From an uncultured Paraburkholderia sp. (GTDB lineage Bacteria > Pseudomonadota > Gammaproteobacteria > Burkholderiales > Burkholderiaceae): a stretch of 8,557 nt of DNA. The notes below the pieces were generated by a model. That model saw nothing but the letters and a program-made list of their open reading frames with translations, did not search any database and was not told where the DNA came from. Position numbers and translations under genes: made by a program. The first letter of the stretch is position 1, and each line of letters begins with the position of its first letter. The DNA lies in NCBI GenBank assembly GCA_937917025.1, contig CALFSF010000242.1, forward strand, positions 1-8,557, given 5' to 3'. Of the stretch, positions 5,882 through 8,557 are shown piece after piece.

Positions 5882-6489
5882 AACTCATTGGTTCGTTCGG
5901 CAGTCCGTTTGTCCGCAAGGCGCGGATCGTGCTCGCCGAAAAGAAGATCGACTATCAGCTGGTGCTCGAGAACGTCTGGGTGCCGGAAACCACGATCCAC
6001 ACCTTCAACCCGCTCGGCAAGGTGCCGTGTCTCGTGATGGACGACGGCGAAGCGGTGTTCGATTCGCGCGTGATCTGCGAGTACGTCGACACGCTGTCGC
6101 CGGTCGGCAAGCTGATTCCGCAGCCGGGCCGCGAGCGCATCGAGGTGCGTTGCTGGGAGGCGCTGGCGGACGGCATGCTCGACGCCGCCGTGCTGATCCG
6201 CCTCGAAAACACGCAGCGCGCGGAAGAACATCGCAGCGAAGCCTGGATCGCGCGGCAGCAGCGCAAGATCGACGACGGTCTGGCGGCGATGTCGCGTGGG
6301 CTCGGCAGCAAGACCTGGTGCACCGGCAATCACTACACGCTCGCGGACATCGCGGTGGGTTGTGCGCTCGGCTATCTGGATTTCCGCGTGCCCGAGCTGA
6401 ACTGGCGCGAGCCGTATCCCGATCTCGACCGGCACTTCCAGAAGCTGTCGCTGCGCCAGTCGTTCATCGATACCGTGCCGTCAAACTGA
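5878..6489 (+). CDS. YibF-like glutathione S-transferase family protein
   Basis: This 203-residue soluble protein has the two-domain GST fold. The N-terminal thioredoxin-like domain (about 1-78) starts MKLIGSFGSPFVRKARIVL, with Ser9 as the likely glutathione-interacting residue. It continues with FNPLGKVPCLV (43-53, cis-Pro50) and the glutathione-binding FDSRVICEYVD (61-71, Asp62-Ser63). The helical C-terminal domain (about 85-200) includes ALADGMLDA (95-103) and the folding motif TLADIAVGCALGYLDFR (154-170). The pattern resembles E. coli YibF, whose substrate is not well defined. I chose the start at 5878 because it gives the YibF-type N-terminus and has an AGGG box 7 bases upstream; an in-frame ATG at 5794 would add 28 unrelated residues without a ribosome site. 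The gene is transcribed alone, divergent from pepP and convergent with the sensor kinase gene. Confidence 0.92.
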   Translation: MKLIGSFGSPFVRKARIVLAEKKIDYQLVLENVWVPETTIHTFNPLGKVPCLVMDDGEAVFDSRVICEYVDTLSPVGKLIPQPGRERIEVRCWEALADGMLDAAVLIRLENTQRAEEHRSEAWIARQQRKIDDGLAAMSRGLGSKTWCTGNHYTLADIAVGCALGYLDFRVPELNWREPYPDLDRHFQKLSLRQSFIDTVPSN

Positions 6490-6509
6490 GTCCGGACCGG
6501 CGCGCGGCG

Positions 6510-7904
6510 TCATGCCTCGGGTTGCGCCGGGCTGCGCGCCGCGGCCAGCGTCACGGTCGCGGTCACGCCGCGGCCGCCCGCGCCGGGCTCGAGCGTGATC
6601 TCGCCGCGGTGCGCCTGCACGATCTCGCGGACGATCGCAAGACCAAGGCCGGTGCCTTCGGTATCGGCTGACGCACGGTAGAACGGCTCGAATACCCGGC
6701 TGCGCGCTTCGGGCGCAATGCCGGGCCCGTTGTCCGATACCACCAGCGTGACCGTCGCGCCGTCGGTGCGGACGGCCACCGTCACATGGCCGCCTGCCTG
6801 CGTGTAGCGGATCGCGTTTTCCACGAGGTTCGCGACCAGCGCCGACAGCAATCCCGGATGGCCGGTCACCGGCGCCGGTCCATCGAGTTCAGCCCCCAGG
6901 TCGATTTCCCGCGTCTGCGCGAGGAGCGCGAGATCTTCGGCGACGTCTTTCGCAATCGCGGCCAGGTCGGCGGGTTCGCTCGCGAGCCGCGTGTAGTCGG
7001 CCGCCTCGGCCTGCGCGAGCAGCAGCAGCTTGTTGGTGAGGCCCACCATCGACCGGTTGCTGCGGTGCATCGCCGCGAGCGCTTCGGCGAGCCCGGGCTC
7101 GATGCCGCCGTGCTGGCGCGCGAACTGCAGCTGGGTGCCGAGCAGCGTGAGCGGCGTGCGCAGCTGGTGCGCGGCGTCCGCGATGAAGCGCCGCTGCGCG
7201 GCCACCTGCACGCCGAGGCGCGCGATGCATTGGTTGATGGCGTCGACGATCGGCCGCAGTTCCGTATGGAGCCGCTCGACGCGGATCGGCGCGAGCTGCA
7301 TCGGATCGCGATCGACGACGTCGTCCTTCACTTTCATCAGCGGCCGCAGCTCGAACGTGAGGCCGATGCACACGAGCGCCACCGCCAGCACGACCATTTC
7401 GATCTGCCGCACGAGCTGCGGCTGCCATAGTTGCTGTGCCATCGCGTCGCGCGAACGCACGGTCTTGCCGACCGATACCAGCACGCGCCGCGTCGCGCCG
7501 TTGTCGTACATTTGCCGGACGAAGGCGACAGCGCGCACCGGCTGGCCGTGCAGGTCGGCGTCGTAATAATCGGGGGCGCCGGCGGTGCGGCGGCCGTCGC
7601 GCGGAAAATCCGGATTGCCGGCGAGCAGCCGGCCGCCCTCGACGTTCACGCTGTAGAACACCTGGTCGCCGTAGGGCGACGCGAACACCTCGAGCGCCGC
7701 GGGGGGCACGTCGGCGCGCAGATAGCCGTCGACCCACGTCACGTCCCCGGCGATCATCCGCGCCGACGAAACCAGCTGGTTGTCCTGCACCAGATCCGCC
7801 GTGCGCCGTGCGTTCTCGTGTTCGGCGTTGCCGGTGACGAACACGTACAGCGCGAGCGGCACGAGCAGCCACCACAGCAGGCGCCTGCGCAGGCTATTGG
7901 TCAT
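6510..7904 (-). CDS. TctE-like membrane sensor histidine kinase
   Basis: This 464-residue kinase should sense a periplasmic or membrane signal and phosphorylate the regulator encoded just upstream. It has a first membrane helix (about 9-25), a periplasmic part (about 26-166) resembling the 2CSK_N sensor domain (YSVNVEGGRLLAGNPDFP region), a second membrane helix (about 169-184) and a HAMP-like linker. The H-box is FIADAAHQLRTPL, with His246 as phosphoacceptor. The ATPase domain has the N-box LVENAIRYT (Asn363), G1 DNGPGI (391-396), the F-box FEPFYR (405-410) and G2 GTGLGLAIV (417-425). DAAHQLRTP is typical of the TctE group, often linked to tricarboxylate transport, but no transporter gene is visible, so the ligand is unknown. 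The start overlaps the regulator gene by 11 bp and is preceded by a purine-rich AAGAAAGAAG. Confidence 0.95.
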   Translation of the reverse strand: MTNSLRRRLLWWLLVPLALYVFVTGNAEHENARRTADLVQDNQLVSSARMIAGDVTWVDGYLRADVPPAALEVFASPYGDQVFYSVNVEGGRLLAGNPDFPRDGRRTAGAPDYYDADLHGQPVRAVAFVRQMYDNGATRRVLVSVGKTVRSRDAMAQQLWQPQLVRQIEMVVLAVALVCIGLTFELRPLMKVKDDVVDRDPMQLAPIRVERLHTELRPIVDAINQCIARLGVQVAAQRRFIADAAHQLRTPLTLLGTQLQFARQHGGIEPGLAEALAAMHRSNRSMVGLTNKLLLLAQAEAADYTRLASEPADLAAIAKDVAEDLALLAQTREIDLGAELDGPAPVTGHPGLLSALVANLVENAIRYTQAGGHVTVAVRTDGATVTLVVSDNGPGIAPEARSRVFEPFYRASADTEGTGLGLAIVREIVQAHRGEITLEPGAGGRGVTATVTLAAARSPAQPEA

Positions 7905-8557
7905 CTTCTTTCTTGCGCAGCAGGTAGCCGAGCCCGCGTAGCGTGACGATCGCGGCCGAACTGCCGTCGAGCTTCTTGCGCAGCCGCGAGATATAGATTT
8001 CGACCGCGTCTTCGCTGGGTTCGTCGGCGAGCGTGAAGATCGCGTCCATCAGCGCGGCCTTCGAGACGGTCTTGCCGAGCCGCAGGATCAGCGTTTCGAG
8101 CACCGTGCGCTCGCGCGGCGTCACGTTGAGCGGCGCGCCGTGCAGCAGGAACTGGCGCGTATCGATATCGAACGCGAGATCGCCGCAGACCACCTCGCTC
8201 GCCTTCGACGGCGTCTGCCGCCGGATCAGCACCTTGATGCGCGCGACCAGTTCGCGCACTTCGAACGGCTTCACCAGATAGTCGTCCGCGCCGGCGCCGA
8301 GCAGCTCGACCTTTTCGTCGATCGAGCCGCTCGCGGTCAGGATCAGCACCGGCGTCGCGTCGCCGCGCTGGCGCAGGCGGCGCAGCACGTTCTTGCCCGA
8401 GAGCTTCGGCAGGTTCAGGTCCAGCAGCACGACGTCGTAGTGGTTCGTGCGCAGCAGCTGGTCCGCGGCGTCGCCGTCCTGCACCGCGTCGAGCGCGAAC
8501 GTCTCGTGTTCCAGCATCTTCGCGAGCCAGTGCGCGAGCGTCGGGTTGTCTTCGATC
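7894..8557 (-). CDS. OmpR/TctD-type response regulator, 5' end outside window
   Basis: This is a DNA-binding response regulator of the OmpR/PhoB class, partner of the kinase gene it overlaps. The visible frame runs to the window edge and begins IEDNPTLAHWLAKM; the true start, probably 5-6 codons further, lies outside. Numbering from the first visible residue, the receiver domain has acidic Glu2-Asp3, phosphoacceptor Asp46 (VVLLDLNLPKLSG), Thr74 (LILTASG) and Lys96 (YLVKPFE). The winged-helix effector domain covers the last 100 or so residues (TPRERTVLETLI, EIYISRLRKKLDG, TLRGLGYLL). The internal ATG at 8517 is not the start because the frame upstream encodes the conserved beginning of the receiver. 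The arrangement of regulator before kinase with an 11-bp overlap implies one transcript and coupled translation. Targets cannot be told from this window. Confidence 0.95.
   Translation of the reverse strand, partial: IEDNPTLAHWLAKMLEHETFALDAVQDGDAADQLLRTNHYDVVLLDLNLPKLSGKNVLRRLRQRGDATPVLILTASGSIDEKVELLGAGADDYLVKPFEVRELVARIKVLIRRQTPSKASEVVCGDLAFDIDTRQFLLHGAPLNVTPRERTVLETLILRLGKTVSKAALMDAIFTLADEPSEDAVEIYISRLRKKLDGSSAAIVTLRGLGYLLRKKEDDQ

Noticed and set aside
6889..7875. 328-codon frame on the same strand as the sensor kinase but in another frame
   Set aside because: It is extremely Arg/Ala-rich and lacks motifs, while the overlapping kinase frame has every expected box.
8515..8517. Internal ATG as the start of the response regulator
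   Set aside because: Thirteen further in-frame codons upstream encode the conserved start of the receiver domain, including the acidic pair, and run to the window edge, so the gene is partial rather than short.

Overview
The window is a compact stretch of bacterial chromosome with high G+C. It most likely comes from a betaproteobacterium of the Burkholderia sensu lato group. The evidence is the short 77-residue Fis, the run pepP-ubiH then dusB-fis-purH on one strand, the protein sequences themselves, and the long spurious antisense frames typical of very GC-rich DNA. I saw no mobile element, CRISPR array, RNA gene or sign of recent transfer. Nearly all of it is ordinary core genome.

Left two thirds, minus strand, in transcription order: pepP (5671 to 4274), ubiH (4258 to 3053), a 195-bp spacer, dusB (2857 to 1802), fis (1805 to 1572) and purH (from 1519, running off the left edge). 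pepP and ubiH are 15 bp apart and probably one transcript, an arrangement also found in E. coli. dusB and fis share an ATGA overlap, again as in E. coli, and purH follows 52 bp later with no visible terminator. This probable dusB-fis-purH operon joins tRNA dihydrouridylation, a nucleoid protein and the last two steps of IMP synthesis, all growth-linked functions.

Middle, 5672-5877: a divergent intergenic region carrying a candidate pepP promoter on the minus strand and a candidate promoter for a YibF-like glutathione S-transferase gene (5878-6489) on the plus strand. Two details stand out. The pepP -10 box sits so close to the ATG that the mRNA may be leaderless. A 38-codon open frame with a GGAGG box ends in an ATGA overlap with the transferase start.

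Right end, minus strand: a two-component pair of the TctD/TctE type, with the response regulator (running off the right edge) overlapping the sensor kinase by 11 bp. The kinase gene converges on the transferase gene with only 20 bp between the stop codons. No transporter or other target gene is visible, so the signal sensed is unknown.

I did not find a clearly novel system. The most interesting points are small-scale signals in the two intergenic regions and a few motif deviations, all flagged as hypotheses.
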